Of a stretch of 64,000 bases of DNA, positions 9,348-19,195 are shown piece after piece. The translations under genes were made by a program, and so were the position numbers. Positions within the stretch are counted from its first letter, which is position 1, and each line of letters opens with the position of its first letter. Origin of the DNA: Vibrio sp. CB1-14 (GTDB lineage Bacteria > Pseudomonadota > Gammaproteobacteria > Enterobacterales > Vibrionaceae); NCBI RefSeq assembly GCF_040412085.2, contig NZ_CP115920.1, positions 1,364,001 to 1,428,000 on the forward strand, written 5' to 3'. The notes under the pieces are model-generated. The model worked only from the letters and a program-made list of their open reading frames with translations. It searched no databases and had not been told where the DNA came from.

Positions 9348-10352
9348 TTAGGTTAGGGCTTTGACAGAGTCACGTTCTACAATTTCTGGGTGCATTTCAA
9401 AAATGCGTTTTTCGTGACCTTTATCTTTGATTCGTTCTAGTAGAATCTCAAAGGCATTTTTACCAACACGTCGCTTCGGTTGGTGAACCGTTGTCAGCGG
9501 TGGCGAAAAGTATTCAGCCAGTTCAATATTGTCATAACCGATAACAGAGATATCTTCAGGTACGTTTACACCAAGCTGTTGAAGGCGACTCATAAGTCCA
9601 AATGCCATTGTGTCATTAAAACAGAACACGGCCGTTGGTCTCTCTTCCATTGCGGCGATGCGGTTAGCGGCGATTACCGCAGTATCACATTCAAAGTTAC
9701 CTTCAAGAATACGATCTTCTTTCATCTCAATGCCGGCTTCCGCCAGTGCACGTTTATAGCCGATGATGCGTTCTTGGCATACCGCTTTTTCTAGGTGACC
9801 ACTTAGACAGGCAATATCGGTATGACCTTTCTCAATCAAAAACTTAGTCGCTAGATAGCCACCTTCCTCTGAATTATCGATGATCTTATCGGCTTGAGAG
9901 CTCTCTGGACCCCAATCCATGATCACTTTTGGAATGTCTGCGTGACGGTCAAGCATCTCAAGAAGCTCTTCAGTCAAGTCGGAACACATCACCAAAATAC
10001 CATCGACGCGTTTTTCTGCCAGCATGCGAATGTAGTCACGCTGCTTCTCGTAAACACCACCTGTGTTACACAAAATCAGTGTATAGCCTTGGCGATAGCA
10101 GTAACTTTCAACGCCATCGATAACTTCTGAGAAAAATAAGTTGGTCGATTGGGTGACCAACATACCAATGGTTTTAGTCGAATTGCACTTCAGGCTACGA
10201 GCAACAGCACTAGGCGCGTAGTTGAGTTCATCGACCGCCGCCATCACTTTTTCTTGCGTTGCTTCTGCAACAAAACGAGTTTTATTAATTACATGGGATA
10301 CTGTGGTCGTGGAAACGCCAGCAAGTCGGGCGACATCTTTAATGGTTGCCAT
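9348..10352 (-). CDS. purR: Purine repressor PurR (LacI family)
   Basis: A LacI-family repressor of 334 residues. The N-terminal helix-turn-helix [20 protein letters not shown] and the hinge helix ([10 protein letters not shown]) match E. coli PurR, and the periplasmic-binding-like core carries DFLG-type dimer and corepressor regions. PurR binds hypoxanthine or guanine and represses purine nucleotide synthesis genes. A PurR-box-like palindrome about 40-50 bp upstream of the start suggests autoregulation. It is a single-gene unit between tfoY and torD with its own terminator. Nothing looks unusual in the protein. Confidence 0.96.
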   Translation of the reverse strand: MATIKDVARLAGVSTTTVSHVINKTRFVAEATQEKVMAAVDELNYAPSAVARSLKCNSTKTIGMLVTQSTNLFFSEVIDGVESYCYRQGYTLILCNTGGVYEKQRDYIRMLAEKRVDGILVMCSDLTEELLEMLDRHADIPKVIMDWGPESSQADKIIDNSEEGGYLATKFLIEKGHTDIACLSGHLEKAVCQERIIGYKRALAEAGIEMKEDRILEGNFECDTAVIAANRIAAMEERPTAVFCFNDTMAFGLMSRLQQLGVNVPEDISVIGYDNIELAEYFSPPLTTVHQPKRRVGKNAFEILLERIKDKGHEKRIFEMHPEIVERDSVKALT

Positions 10353-10388
10353 AGTGATATCCTATTAGTCGCGGCTTATTGAATTAGT

Positions 10389-10404
10389 GAGTAAACGTTT
10401 GTGC
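10389..10404 (-). promoter_or_regulatory. Candidate PurR operator in the purR leader
   Basis: The core AAACGTTT (10393-10400) is the invariant centre of PurR boxes (consensus ACGCAAACGTTTGCGT). The flanks match only partly (GCACAAACGTTTACTC on the minus strand). It lies 37-52 bp upstream of the purR ATG. Confidence 0.5.
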
Positions 10405-10712
10405 CGCTTTAATTTTAGTGGTTCCAGCGCTTTTGTGAATAAACGGATGTAAAAGCGGAAACCGGCAAGTGTATGCAAGCCTAGGCAGAATCAACAAATT
10501 GAGCTCAAAGCTCGATATTGCCACCTAAGTGGAGATGATTTTCTGTAATACCAATGGGCGATTGCATTTAAACGGCGAATTGTAGTCGCAGCTTAGTGAG
10601 CTGGCAATCATTTATCCCACAAATTTATAACTAAGGCGCAAAATTGACTCAGATGACTGAAAACCACGTTTGCGCCTTTAGTATGTGTCGCACCTATCAG
10701 TTGAAATCGGAG
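10405..10712. other. Gene-free stretch between purR and torD with a 10-bp inverted repeat
   Basis: About 300 bp without a gene. It holds a perfect inverted repeat, AAGGCGCAAA at 10633-10642 and TTTGCGCCTT at 10669-10678 with a 26-base loop, 35 bp past the torD stop. It has no proper T-run, so if it ends the torD transcript it does so weakly; the GCGCAAACG within it also resembles half of a PurR box. Confidence 0.45.
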
Positions 10713-11351
10713 TTAGTCGTTTTCATCCGCAAGGTAGGTCAGGTCTAACAGACAGAAGGCGTGCAAGAGGCTTGCAGCAGCAGAGTAGAAGCCAAATTCA
10801 TCAAACTGTTGGCACTTTTTAACAAACTGAGGCAACCAACTCATGAGATGAGTATTGATGAAGTCCGCTTGTTCGTGCAGTGCGTCGTTCTCCAGTTCGT
10901 TCGAACGGATGATAAGGTTACCTAGAAAATCGAGTTCGATGGCAAGGTGATCCGCTGGCTCATTGAGATCTTTATTTACTGCAATACCGTACTTGGCGAG
11001 TAGATCTGCCATTTCTTGCGCAGGTTGGTCGTTGAGTAGGCCAGAAGTACCAATGTACATTGAGGCATAAGGCAGTGCGCCATGCTTGTCGGTCTTTAAA
11101 AACAGATCACAAAAATCGGCAGAGAGCTCCAATTGAGCATCTTCACGTACTTGCAATCTATTGAGCGAATCAGTGAAGGTTTTGATTGGCTCCGACAGCG
11201 ATGGGTTTTCACCAAGTCCGGTTAGAAACGAACGTATTTCTGGGCTGTGGTATTTGCTTAGCTCATCGTCGGTCAGCTCAGAAGCAAACAAGCTTGATAG
11301 CCACCAATAGATTTCCGCACGTTGCTCATTAAATGCTTTGATTTCTTGCAT
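10713..11351 (-). CDS. torD: TorD, chaperone for TMAO reductase maturation
   Basis: A 212-residue all-helical protein of the TorD/DmsD redox-enzyme maturation family. It binds the apo-form and Tat signal of the molybdoenzyme TorA and protects it during cofactor insertion. The family signature is seen as [10 protein letters not shown] near residue 110 and [16 protein letters not shown] near residue 140. I take ATG 11351 because GGAG lies nine bases upstream; the in-frame TTG at 11366 overlaps that ribosome site. torA/torC are not in the window, so torD is uncoupled from its usual operon. It is divergent from torR. Confidence 0.93.
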   Translation of the reverse strand: MQEIKAFNEQRAEIYWWLSSLFASELTDDELSKYHSPEIRSFLTGLGENPSLSEPIKTFTDSLNRLQVREDAQLELSADFCDLFLKTDKHGALPYASMYIGTSGLLNDQPAQEMADLLAKYGIAVNKDLNEPADHLAIELDFLGNLIIRSNELENDALHEQADFINTHLMSWLPQFVKKCQQFDEFGFYSAAASLLHAFCLLDLTYLADEND

Positions 11352-11631
11352 TTGTATTGTCTCCAAAAATGATACTTCTATTTTAGCTAATAAAGATGAA
11401 TAGCAATAACGTGTTGTGTGAATAAATAAGTTAATTTATTAAAAAATATGAAAAATAGTGCTTTGTCAGATGTTTGTGCGATTTGGTTTTTGTTGCATAT
11501 GCTATTCGACGGTTTTGGTTGTCTTGAATCAAAAAAAAGTAGGTTTGTGCTGTTCGATGCTGTAGTAGACTAGAATTGTGAATGGTTATGAATAGAATGA
11601 CACGGTCATTACAGATTGAGATAGTACAGAT
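11352..11631. promoter_or_regulatory. Divergent promoter region between torD and torR
   Basis: 280 bp, strongly AT-rich, with both genes reading outward. Two related sequences, CTATTCGAC at 11502-11510 and CTGTTCGAT at 11550-11558, 48 bp apart, resemble the E. coli tor box CTGTTCATAT and are candidates for TorR autoregulation. No -35/-10 pair is certain. Confidence 0.35.
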
Positions 11632-12342
11632 ATGAAATATCACGTTTTGGTTGTAGAAGATGACGTAGTCACTCGCAGTAAGCTCGCTGGCTATTTCGAA
11701 AATGAAGGCTATTTGGTCAGTGAAGCCCAAGATGGCAATGAAATGCGTCAGGTTCTGCAAGAGTCGAGCATCGACTTGGTGATGCTTGATATCAATCTTC
11801 CGAAAGAAGATGGCTTAATGCTGACTAGAGAACTGAGAAGTCAGTCTGATATTGGTATTATTTTGGTGACCGGTCGCACTGACAGCATTGATAGAATCGT
11901 TGGTCTTGAAATGGGCGCGGATGATTACGTCACCAAACCGTTTGAGCTGCGTGAGCTGCTGGTACGAGTGAAGAACCTGCTGTGGCGCATTGCGCTAGCG
12001 CGTAAGCAGCCGGTGTTGGAGTCATCCACTCAAAATGAGCATGTCATTCACTTTGGTGAATGGGCGTTTGATAAGCAGCGTCGTTCTTTAAGCAATAACG
12101 GTGATCCGGTTAAATTGACGAAGGCGGAATATGAGCTTCTGGTCGCACTCTCGACGTATCCGAATCAAGTGCTGAGCCGTGAGCGGATTTTAAATATGAT
12201 CAGCCACCGAGTAGATGCGCCAAACGATCGAACGATTGATGTGTTAATTCGTCGCATGAGAGCGAAAATGGAAATGGATCCTAAGAATCCACAGATTTTT
12301 ATTACCGTTCATGGTGAAGGGTACATGTTCGCTGGCGATTAA
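11632..12342 (+). CDS. torR: TorR, OmpR-family response regulator
   Basis: A 236-residue response regulator with an N-terminal receiver (acidic VEDD at residues 8-11, phosphoacceptor Asp in MLDINLP, conserved Thr in LVTGR and Lys in VTKPF) and a C-terminal OmpR-type winged helix ending in TVHGEGYMF. The stretch from GLMLTREL through DRIVGLEMGADDYVTKP follows E. coli TorR more closely than ArcA. TorR with sensor TorS activates TMAO respiration genes. torS and torT are not here. It is divergent from torD, and a terminator follows. Confidence 0.9.
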   Translation: MKYHVLVVEDDVVTRSKLAGYFENEGYLVSEAQDGNEMRQVLQESSIDLVMLDINLPKEDGLMLTRELRSQSDIGIILVTGRTDSIDRIVGLEMGADDYVTKPFELRELLVRVKNLLWRIALARKQPVLESSTQNEHVIHFGEWAFDKQRRSLSNNGDPVKLTKAEYELLVALSTYPNQVLSRERILNMISHRVDAPNDRTIDVLIRRMRAKMEMDPKNPQIFITVHGEGYMFAGD

Positions 12343-12370
12343 CATTAATAGACAGTTAACACCTTGTATT

Positions 12371-12408
12371 AGCTCCAGTTACCAAAAAGGTAACTGGAGC
12401 TTTTTTTA
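12371..12408 (+). terminator. Intrinsic terminator of torR
   Basis: GCTCCAGTTACC pairs with GGTAACTGGAGC around a short A-rich loop, then seven T. Confidence 0.95.
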
Positions 12409-12633
12409 TGGGAGCAAGTTTGCCTTCTGCCGCGATATGTTGCTCCGTTACCGATTTTTTTTGTTAGATGACTCGCGTAGTGTTTCTCTTCCTTTTTCGC
12501 AACCCGAGTTGACGGATTTGTTGAACTAATTTGAAGAGGGTTGCTTTGATAATGTCGGGCTGGTGTACGGTTGGCGCGTCTTATCGAACCTAACTCAACT
12601 TCATTAAAACTTGGTTCAATAAAAGGATGTTCT

Positions 12634-15231
12634 ATGACCAATGTGATTTCTCAACCCAAGCTTACTGCTGCGCACAAACCAGCGGCGGGATTTAGGTTTG
12701 CAGCATTACCCGCAGTGGCCTTGTTAGCTGCAAGTTCACTTTACACAGCCCCTGCAATGGCTTTTCAATGCAGCGCGTTGGCGGTTTGGGATCCCTCTGC
12801 GACGTACAACGGTGGCAACGAGGTTCAATGGCAGTCTGCGGCTTATAAGGCCAATTGGTGGAATGTGAATGTCGATCCCGAGCAAAATTCAGCGCCTTAC
12901 CAAGAGTGGTCGAAGCTTGGTGATTGCTCCAGCGGCGGCGCGAATATCGCTCCGTCTGTTTCAATTCTCTCACCAGAAAATAATGCACAGCTAGCGGTTG
13001 GTAATGTCGTGACCTTCTCTGCCACGGCAGGGGATACTGATGGCACGGTAACTGAGGTCGTGTTTGCTTTAGGTGGGGTTGCTTTGGCAACGCTAACAAG
13101 TGCCCCTTATACGACTGACTGGCTGACAGAATTGGGTAGTTACCAGTTAACGGTAACGGCAACAGACGATAAAGGCGCAACGACTGCAGCTTCTCAGTCA
13201 TTTAGTGTTGCTGATGCCACTAACCAGCCACCAAGCGTAACGCTTCAAACCTCTAACTCTCAGGTCAACGTAGGCGATCAAGTGACTTTGACCGCTTCAC
13301 CTTCGGATAGTGATGGCACCATTACTCAGGTCGATTTTGTGGTAAGTGGAGCCGTCGTTGATTCTGTCACCACACCACCATGGCAAACGGTTTGGAGTGC
13401 AGCTTCTGCCGGCGACTATGTTATCGAGGCTGTCGCGACCGACAATGCCGGAGCTCGCTCTCAGTCATCGTCAGTCACCGTATCAGCCATTGAATTTGCT
13501 GGTGGTAAATGTGCTGATGCCGCGGCCTATATTGCTGGCACTAGTTATCAGAGTGGACAGAATGTCACTAATAACGGCAGCTTGTATCAATGTTCGGTGG
13601 CTGGATGGTGTTCATCCGACTCGGCATGGGCGTATGAGCCTGGAACTGGCCTGTACTGGGAAGATGCGTGGAACAGCCTTGGGGCTTGTGCAACCGCTCC
13701 AGAAATTACGCTTGTCTCGCCAAGTGAAGGTCAAACATTATTGCTAGGTGCAGATGTAAACATTCAAGCTAGCATAAATGATGCTGATGGTACTGTAGTC
13801 AGTGCCGAAGCGAGCGTTAATGGCGCTTCATTAGGGCTACTTTCCGCTGCGCCTTATCAATGGACGTGGAATGCAATCGGCTCTGGAGAAACAACCGTTA
13901 CGGTTGTGGCGACAGATGATGAAGGCAATACCAGCCAAGTTAACCGTACTGTGTCAATAACAGACCAGCCTTTGGTTACCGAGATCACTTCACCGGCTTC
14001 AGGCGACGTTGTCGCGGTAGGCAAAGCGGTCACGGTGACTGCTGATGTCAGCGCGCTACAAAGTGATGTCTCCAGTGCTGAGCTCTTCGTCAATGGCTTG
14101 TTAGTTGCAACGGATAATACGGCTCCTTATCAATTTAGCTGGACACCAGCAGCTATAGGCTCTTATCAGCTCAGTGTGACAGGTAAAGATACACAGGATA
14201 ACTCAGCATCTTCAACCAGTGTAACGGTATCAGCTAAATCCGTGGTGCAGCCTAGGCACAAACTGATTGGCTACTGGCATAACTTTGTTAATGGCGCGGG
14301 CTGTCCGATCCCACTGAATCAAATGTCGAAAGATTGGGACATCATTGATATCGCGTTTGCTGACAACGATCGCAACAGTACCGGCAGAGTCCATTTCAAC
14401 CTATACAATGGCGATATTCGCTCGAGTTGTGCACCAATAGATCCTGTTCAGTTCAAGCAAGACATCAAGGTGCTACAAGCAGAGGGTAAGATCTTTGTTC
14501 TGTCACTTGGCGGGGCTGAGGGGACTATTACACTAAATACAGATACTGATGAAGCAGCGTTTGTGGAGAGTCTAACGGCCATTATCAAAGAGTGGGGGTT
14601 TGATGGTTTAGATGTCGATTATGAAAGTGGCTCGAACCTTGTTCATGGTAGCCAGATCCAAACTCGCTTGCCGCGTGCATTAAAAGCGATTGAGACGAAC
14701 ATTGGCGGTGATATGTATCTGACAATGGCGCCAGAGCATCCTTATGTGCAAGGTGGAATGGTTGCTTACTCAGGGATATGGGGCGCGTATATTCCGCTTA
14801 TCAATGAAGTGCGTGACACGCTCGATCTATTACATGTTCAACTTTACAATAACGGTGGGCTTGCTAACCCTTATACGACAGGAGCCGCACCTGAAGGGTC
14901 TGTAGATATGATGGTAGCAGCATCGAGAATGCTCACCGAAGGTTTTGAGCTTGCAGATGGCAGCCAATTCCTGCCACTTCGAGATGATCAAGTCGCTATT
15001 GGATTGCCGTCTGGACCGAGCAGTGCGAATTCAGGGCAAGCGCCAATTGCCAATATCGAAGCGGCGCTCGACTGTATGATCTCGCTGAATCGCTGTGGAA
15101 CGATAGTACCTACAAAAACCTCGCCTAACTTTGGCGGTGTTATGACTTGGTCGATCAACTGGGATCAGCACGACGGTTTCAACTTCTCTGTTCCGGTGAA
15201 GGCGAAGTTGGATCAATTGAACGCACGATAA
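12634..15231 (+). CDS. Secreted multidomain GH18 chitinase
   Basis: An 865-residue exported chitinase. Residues 1-43 are a Sec signal peptide with an extended N-region, cleaved after APAMA. Residues 44-98 form a CBM5/12-type chitin-binding domain (WDPSATYNGG, AYKANWW, EWSKLGDC). Several Ig-like repeats with the DxDGT motif (DTDGTVTEV, DSDGTITQV, DADGTVVSA) follow, with a second cysteine-rich carbohydrate-binding-like module from about residue 290. The catalytic GH18 domain covers about 541-865, with DGLDVDYE at 657-664 giving the DxxDxDxE catalytic signature with acid E664. The ATG at 12634 has AAAGGA upstream. It stands alone between two terminators and looks inserted into the conserved torR-elyC neighbourhood. 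Confidence 0.95.
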   Translation: MTNVISQPKLTAAHKPAAGFRFAALPAVALLAASSLYTAPAMAFQCSALAVWDPSATYNGGNEVQWQSAAYKANWWNVNVDPEQNSAPYQEWSKLGDCSSGGANIAPSVSILSPENNAQLAVGNVVTFSATAGDTDGTVTEVVFALGGVALATLTSAPYTTDWLTELGSYQLTVTATDDKGATTAASQSFSVADATNQPPSVTLQTSNSQVNVGDQVTLTASPSDSDGTITQVDFVVSGAVVDSVTTPPWQTVWSAASAGDYVIEAVATDNAGARSQSSSVTVSAIEFAGGKCADAAAYIAGTSYQSGQNVTNNGSLYQCSVAGWCSSDSAWAYEPGTGLYWEDAWNSLGACATAPEITLVSPSEGQTLLLGADVNIQASINDADGTVVSAEASVNGASLGLLSAAPYQWTWNAIGSGETTVTVVATDDEGNTSQVNRTVSITDQPLVTEITSPASGDVVAVGKAVTVTADVSALQSDVSSAELFVNGLLVATDNTAPYQFSWTPAAIGSYQLSVTGKDTQDNSASSTSVTVSAKSVVQPRHKLIGYWHNFVNGAGCPIPLNQMSKDWDIIDIAFADNDRNSTGRVHFNLYNGDIRSSCAPIDPVQFKQDIKVLQAEGKIFVLSLGGAEGTITLNTDTDEAAFVESLTAIIKEWGFDGLDVDYESGSNLVHGSQIQTRLPRALKAIETNIGGDMYLTMAPEHPYVQGGMVAYSGIWGAYIPLINEVRDTLDLLHVQLYNNGGLANPYTTGAAPEGSVDMMVAASRMLTEGFELADGSQFLPLRDDQVAIGLPSGPSSANSGQAPIANIEAALDCMISLNRCGTIVPTKTSPNFGGVMTWSINWDQHDGFNFSVPVKAKLDQLNAR

Positions 15232-15269
15232 TCACCAATGGTGGCTACATATGTGAGTTTGACATAGTA

Positions 15270-15300
15270 AAAGAGCCTCGCAATGAGGCTCTTTATTTTA
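15270..15300. terminator. Bidirectional terminator between chitinase and elyC
   Basis: AAAGAGCCTC, loop GCAAT, GAGGCTCTTT followed by a T-rich tract. It lies between convergent genes and is symmetrical. Confidence 0.88.
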
Positions 15301-15316
15301 GGGGAACTTTTAAAAC

Positions 15317-16225
15317 TTACTGACTGGTAGCCGCTGCTTCATCGCTCTCGGACTCGTCATTTGGCGCAAGCTGTTGTTCAATTTCTTGCTGTTCTAATTG
15401 CGCGGGTTCTGCTGATTCGGTTTCAAACTCAGAGACCGAAAATGACAAATCTTGCATGCTCTCATTAGCAACCCAATCTCGTAGGCGCTGCCATAGTTGA
15501 CCTAAGGTTTCATGCCAATAGCGCTCAGTCTGTTCAAGATAACGAGCTTGAGGTGTGTAGCGACTCCAAGCCTGCTCTACGTTCTCTTGAGCCAAAAAGT
15601 TTGTAGGCGCAGGATATGGGTTAAGGCCGGCGGCCTCAAACTCATACATTGCTCGCTGCATATGACTGGCTGATGTTACTAAGACCAGCTTTTTGCTTTG
15701 TACAAACGCCGATGCTTGTCTTGCTTCTTCCCACGTGTCTTTGGCAGCTTCAAGCAAAATAATATCGGGCTTTGCTACGCCAAGTGCGAGCGCTACTTTC
15801 GCCATGACTCTGGCATGACTGACATCAGTGCCACCGGCATAGCCGGACAAAATCAGTTTGCTTCCAGGATACATGCGCATGACGCGAATGCCTTCGGTTA
15901 AGCGCATCAAAGAAGTGCGAGATAACGCTGACGTTGGAGGAATATCGTCATCCACCACGTGACCACCGCCAAGCACCATCACATAGTCAATAGATTCATT
16001 AATGGGTAAAAAAGCGCTGTATTCACGCTCAAGCGGCATCAATAAACGGCTAGAGAGGGGCTGGAATGCAATAAGAAATGTCCCACACAGCGATACGAGA
16101 ACCAGCAAGCTTCCAAACTTACGTCTTGCGGTAAACATGATAAGAAGCAATCCCAAGAAACCAAGGATTAGCATAGCAGGTAAAGGCATTAGTAATGCAG
16201 ACACCAGCTTTTTCAGCTCAAACAT
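15317..16225 (-). CDS. elyC: ElyC-like envelope biogenesis factor (DUF218)
   Basis: A 302-residue inner-membrane DUF218 protein similar to E. coli ElyC (YcbC), which supports peptidoglycan synthesis and undecaprenyl-phosphate metabolism. Two N-terminal transmembrane segments (residues about 8-30 and 37-57) precede the DUF218 core, with VMVLGGGHVVDDD, SALSRTSLMRLTEGI, KLILSGYAGG and TSASHMQRAM. Compared with E. coli (about 259 residues) it carries an extra acidic, low-complexity tail of about 50 residues rich in E, S and Q. I start at ATG 16225, at the first membrane helix, rather than the longer frame. Its position next to cmoM and mukFEB supports the call. Confidence 0.87.
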   Translation of the reverse strand: MFELKKLVSALLMPLPAMLILGFLGLLLIMFTARRKFGSLLVLVSLCGTFLIAFQPLSSRLLMPLEREYSAFLPINESIDYVMVLGGGHVVDDDIPPTSALSRTSLMRLTEGIRVMRMYPGSKLILSGYAGGTDVSHARVMAKVALALGVAKPDIILLEAAKDTWEEARQASAFVQSKKLVLVTSASHMQRAMYEFEAAGLNPYPAPTNFLAQENVEQAWSRYTPQARYLEQTERYWHETLGQLWQRLRDWVANESMQDLSFSVSEFETESAEPAQLEQQEIEQQLAPNDESESDEAAATSQ

Positions 16226-16342
16226 AGAATAATAGTCCGAAAAAACACCACTTAACGCTAAAAAAGGGACTTGCCCCTTTATTCCTGTCACTTATATGAC
16301 AGAATAGCTGTACGACTGGTTATCTTAACTCAATAAACCGTG

Positions 16343-17122
16343 ATGCAAGACCGTAATTTCGACGATATCGCCCACAAATTTGCAAAAAATATTTACGGCT
16401 CCGAGAAGGGAGAAATCCGCCAAACTATTGTTTGGGAAGATTTAACCCAGGCTCTTGCCGTGCTGGATGATACTAAAAAAACACTCAAAGTATTAGATGC
16501 GGGGGGTGGATTAGGTCAAGTTTCGCAGCGTATCGCTGAGCGCGGACACCATATCACCTTGTGTGACCTTTCTTCGGAAATGCTTAAGTTAGCCAAAGCA
16601 GAGGTTGAAAAAAACGGGTTACTCTCGCAATATCACTGGATCCACAGTCCAGTACAGCGTATTGCTGAGCACATGGAACAGCAAGTTGACCTAACTTTGT
16701 TCCATGCAGTGATGGAGTGGTTGGCTGACCCAAGGCCGGCCCTCGAAGCGGTATTACAACAAGTGAAACCTGGCGGTATCGCTTCTGTCATGTTTTACAA
16801 TCATCATGGATTGGTATTTAAGAATGTCATTTGTGGCAATATTCCTCATGTATTAGATGGAATGCCGCATAGAAAAAGATTTAAGCTTCAGCCACAAAAA
16901 GGGTTGAAGCCTGAGGACGTGTATCAGTGGGTTGAAGAAGCCGGGTTTGAAATATGTGGCAAATCTGGCATTCGTTCATTCAGTGATTATATTGGCAATA
17001 TGCAATACATGGGAGATTACACCGCTGAAGATGTTCTAAAACTGGAACAACAGCTGTGTCGCCAAGAGCCTTATCTCTCCATGGGTCGATACATACATGT
17101 ATGGGCTAGGAAAAAACAATAA
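16343..17122 (+). CDS. cmoM: tRNA 5-carboxymethoxyuridine methyltransferase CmoM
   Basis: A 259-residue class I SAM methyltransferase (old name SmtA) that methylates 5-carboxymethoxyuridine at wobble position 34 of some tRNAs. The SAM motif [10 protein letters not shown] is near residue 48, followed by LCDLSSEML and the [11 protein letters not shown] block; RSFSDY and [12 protein letters not shown] near the C-terminus match enterobacterial CmoM. I prefer ATG 16343 to the GTG one codon upstream. It begins the cmoM-mukF-mukE-mukB unit, 11 bp before mukF, and diverges from elyC. Confidence 0.94.
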   Translation: MQDRNFDDIAHKFAKNIYGSEKGEIRQTIVWEDLTQALAVLDDTKKTLKVLDAGGGLGQVSQRIAERGHHITLCDLSSEMLKLAKAEVEKNGLLSQYHWIHSPVQRIAEHMEQQVDLTLFHAVMEWLADPRPALEAVLQQVKPGGIASVMFYNHHGLVFKNVICGNIPHVLDGMPHRKRFKLQPQKGLKPEDVYQWVEEAGFEICGKSGIRSFSDYIGNMQYMGDYTAEDVLKLEQQLCRQEPYLSMGRYIHVWARKKQ

Positions 17123-17133
17123 CAGGAAAGACC

Positions 17134-18471
17134 ATGAGTGATAACACTCTAAATGCTGATGACCGACCGATAGACGAGCTAGTCGGATGGGTCAAACAGC
17201 ATGATTTTGCGTTGAATCTTTCCACTGAACGGTTGGCATTTCTCATCTCCATCGCGGTGTTGAGTAATGAAAGATTTGATGAAGAGCTGGGCGAGGGCGA
17301 GTTGCATGATGCATTTAAGATCGTCACCGGGCAGTTTGAGCAAACAGGCGAAGCCACCGCGTTTCGTGCGAACAATGCGATTAATGAACTGGTCAAGCAG
17401 CGCCTATTAAGCCGCTTTACCAGTGAAGTCAACGATGGGGCGAGCATTTACAGGCTCAGCCCTCTTGCCATCGGTATCACCGATTATTACGTCAGACATC
17501 GCGAATTCTCCAAGTTACGACTCTCAATCCAGCTTTCAATGGTGGCAGGTGAGATGGCAAAAGCCATTGAAGCCGCACAAGAAGGCGGGACGGTTGCTCA
17601 TTGGCGTAAGAATGTATTTGGCGTGTTGAAATACTCGGTTGGCGAGATTTTCGATCAAATCGATCTTAACCAACGCGTAATGGATGAACAGCAGCAGTCG
17701 GTGAAACTTCAGATTGCAGAGCTGCTTAACAAAGATTGGCGCGAAGCGATCAACAACTGTGAGACTCTGCTTTCGGAAACTTCAGCAACGCTACGTGAGC
17801 TGCAAGATACGTTGCAAGCGGCGGGCGATGAGCTGCAAACCCAGATTTTAGACATTCAAGAAATCGTCTATGGCGATGATGAGCTCGAGTTCGTTGGTGA
17901 AGCTTTGTTCGGCTTGCAGATGAAACTCGACCGCATCATTAGCTGGGGTCAACAAGCGATTGATTTGTGGATCGGCTATGACCGCCATGTGCACAAGTTT
18001 ATCCGTACTGCGATCGATATGGATCAAAACCGCGCCTTTAGCCAAAGGTTGCGCCAATCGGTCACAGACTATTTTGACTCACCTTGGTATCTCACTTATG
18101 CAGATGCCGAGAAGCTCACCGATCTTCGTGACGAAGCCCTTGTACTTCGCAATGCAGAAGTGACGGGTGCCGTGCCACTTGAAGTGGAATACGAAGAATT
18201 TGAACAAGTAAATGATGAGCTCGCTGAGCGAATTGGAGACATGCTTAAAGTGCATAAAGAACAAGGCTCTCCAATCGATCTTAGCTTGGTGCTACGCGAC
18301 TACCTCGCGTCACATCCACATACTCATCATTTTGATCTCGCAAGAATTGTTGTAGACCAAGCCGTTCGATTGGGTTACTCCCAGTCTGATTACTCGGCTA
18401 TTCAGCCAGATTGGCAAGCTATTAACGATTTTGGCGCAAAGGTACAAGCAAATGTTATCGACAAATATTGA
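17134..18471 (+). CDS. mukF: Chromosome partition protein MukF (kleisin)
   Basis: The kleisin subunit of the MukBEF condensin, 445 residues, bridging MukB head domains and binding MukE. The N-terminal winged-helix dimerisation region ([21 protein letters not shown]) and the central helical/coiled segment match E. coli MukF over the full usual length (about 440). An AGGAAAG ribosome site precedes the ATG. It overlaps mukE by 20 bp, which implies coupled translation and fixed stoichiometry. Confidence 0.97.
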   Translation: MSDNTLNADDRPIDELVGWVKQHDFALNLSTERLAFLISIAVLSNERFDEELGEGELHDAFKIVTGQFEQTGEATAFRANNAINELVKQRLLSRFTSEVNDGASIYRLSPLAIGITDYYVRHREFSKLRLSIQLSMVAGEMAKAIEAAQEGGTVAHWRKNVFGVLKYSVGEIFDQIDLNQRVMDEQQQSVKLQIAELLNKDWREAINNCETLLSETSATLRELQDTLQAAGDELQTQILDIQEIVYGDDELEFVGEALFGLQMKLDRIISWGQQAIDLWIGYDRHVHKFIRTAIDMDQNRAFSQRLRQSVTDYFDSPWYLTYADAEKLTDLRDEALVLRNAEVTGAVPLEVEYEEFEQVNDELAERIGDMLKVHKEQGSPIDLSLVLRDYLASHPHTHHFDLARIVVDQAVRLGYSQSDYSAIQPDWQAINDFGAKVQANVIDKY

Positions 18472-19195
18472 CGAATACATGCCAGAGAAGCTGGCAAAAG
18501 CGATCACCAACCCGCTGTTCCCTGCATTGGATAGTGCATTGCGTGCGGGTCGACACATTTCATCTGAAGACCTAGATAATCACGCACTGCTTTGTGATTT
18601 TGAGGTTGAGCTGGCCAGTTTCTATCAGCGCTACAACACCGAGTTAGTGAAAGCGCCGGAAGGCTTTTTCTATCTGCGCCCACGCTCGACGACATTGATC
18701 GGTCGAAGCGTTCTTTCAGAACTTGATATGCTGGTAGGTAAGGTACTGTGTTTCCTTTACCTAAGCCCTGAACGTCTTGCGCATGAAGGTATCTTTACTA
18801 ACCAAGAGCTTTATGAAGAAATCCTAGCGCTTGCGGATGAAAAGAAGCTGATGCGCCTAGTGACTAACCGTGCGACTGGTTCGGATCTCGACAAAGAGAA
18901 ACTGTTTGACAAAGTACGTACCTCACTGCGTCGTTTACGTCGTCTAGGGATGACCATTTCCATTGGTGATACCGATAAATTCCGTATCAGCGAAGCGGTA
19001 TTCCGCTTTGGCGCTGACGTTCGTGTTGGTGACGATATGCGTGATGCGCAGCTTCGTCTCATCCGTGATGGTGAAGCCGTGGTGCATACACAAGCACCAT
19101 CGCAAGGCAGCTTGATCCCAACGGATGAAAGCAGCGACTCGGTTGAGTCAAATGACAACGATACAGAGAACAATCAACAGGAGGCGGACGCATGA
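18452..19195 (+). CDS. mukE: Chromosome partition protein MukE
   Basis: The tandem winged-helix (KITE-type) subunit of MukBEF, 247 residues, which binds MukF and regulates MukB ATPase and DNA binding. The block [20 protein letters not shown] and the segment [17 protein letters not shown] are highly conserved. I start at ATG 18452 ([14 protein letters not shown]), which aligns with the E. coli N-terminus, not at the earlier in-frame codon at 18431. The C-terminal 30 residues are acidic and low in complexity, as in E. coli. It overlaps mukF by 20 bp and mukB by 4 bp. Confidence 0.97.
   Translation: MLSTNIDEYMPEKLAKAITNPLFPALDSALRAGRHISSEDLDNHALLCDFEVELASFYQRYNTELVKAPEGFFYLRPRSTTLIGRSVLSELDMLVGKVLCFLYLSPERLAHEGIFTNQELYEEILALADEKKLMRLVTNRATGSDLDKEKLFDKVRTSLRRLRRLGMTISIGDTDKFRISEAVFRFGADVRVGDDMRDAQLRLIRDGEAVVHTQAPSQGSLIPTDESSDSVESNDNDTENNQQEADA

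Noticed and set aside
12692..13201. A 169-residue minus-strand open frame inside the chitinase
   Set aside because: Antisense shadow; the plus strand has signal peptide, binding modules and catalytic motifs in one frame.
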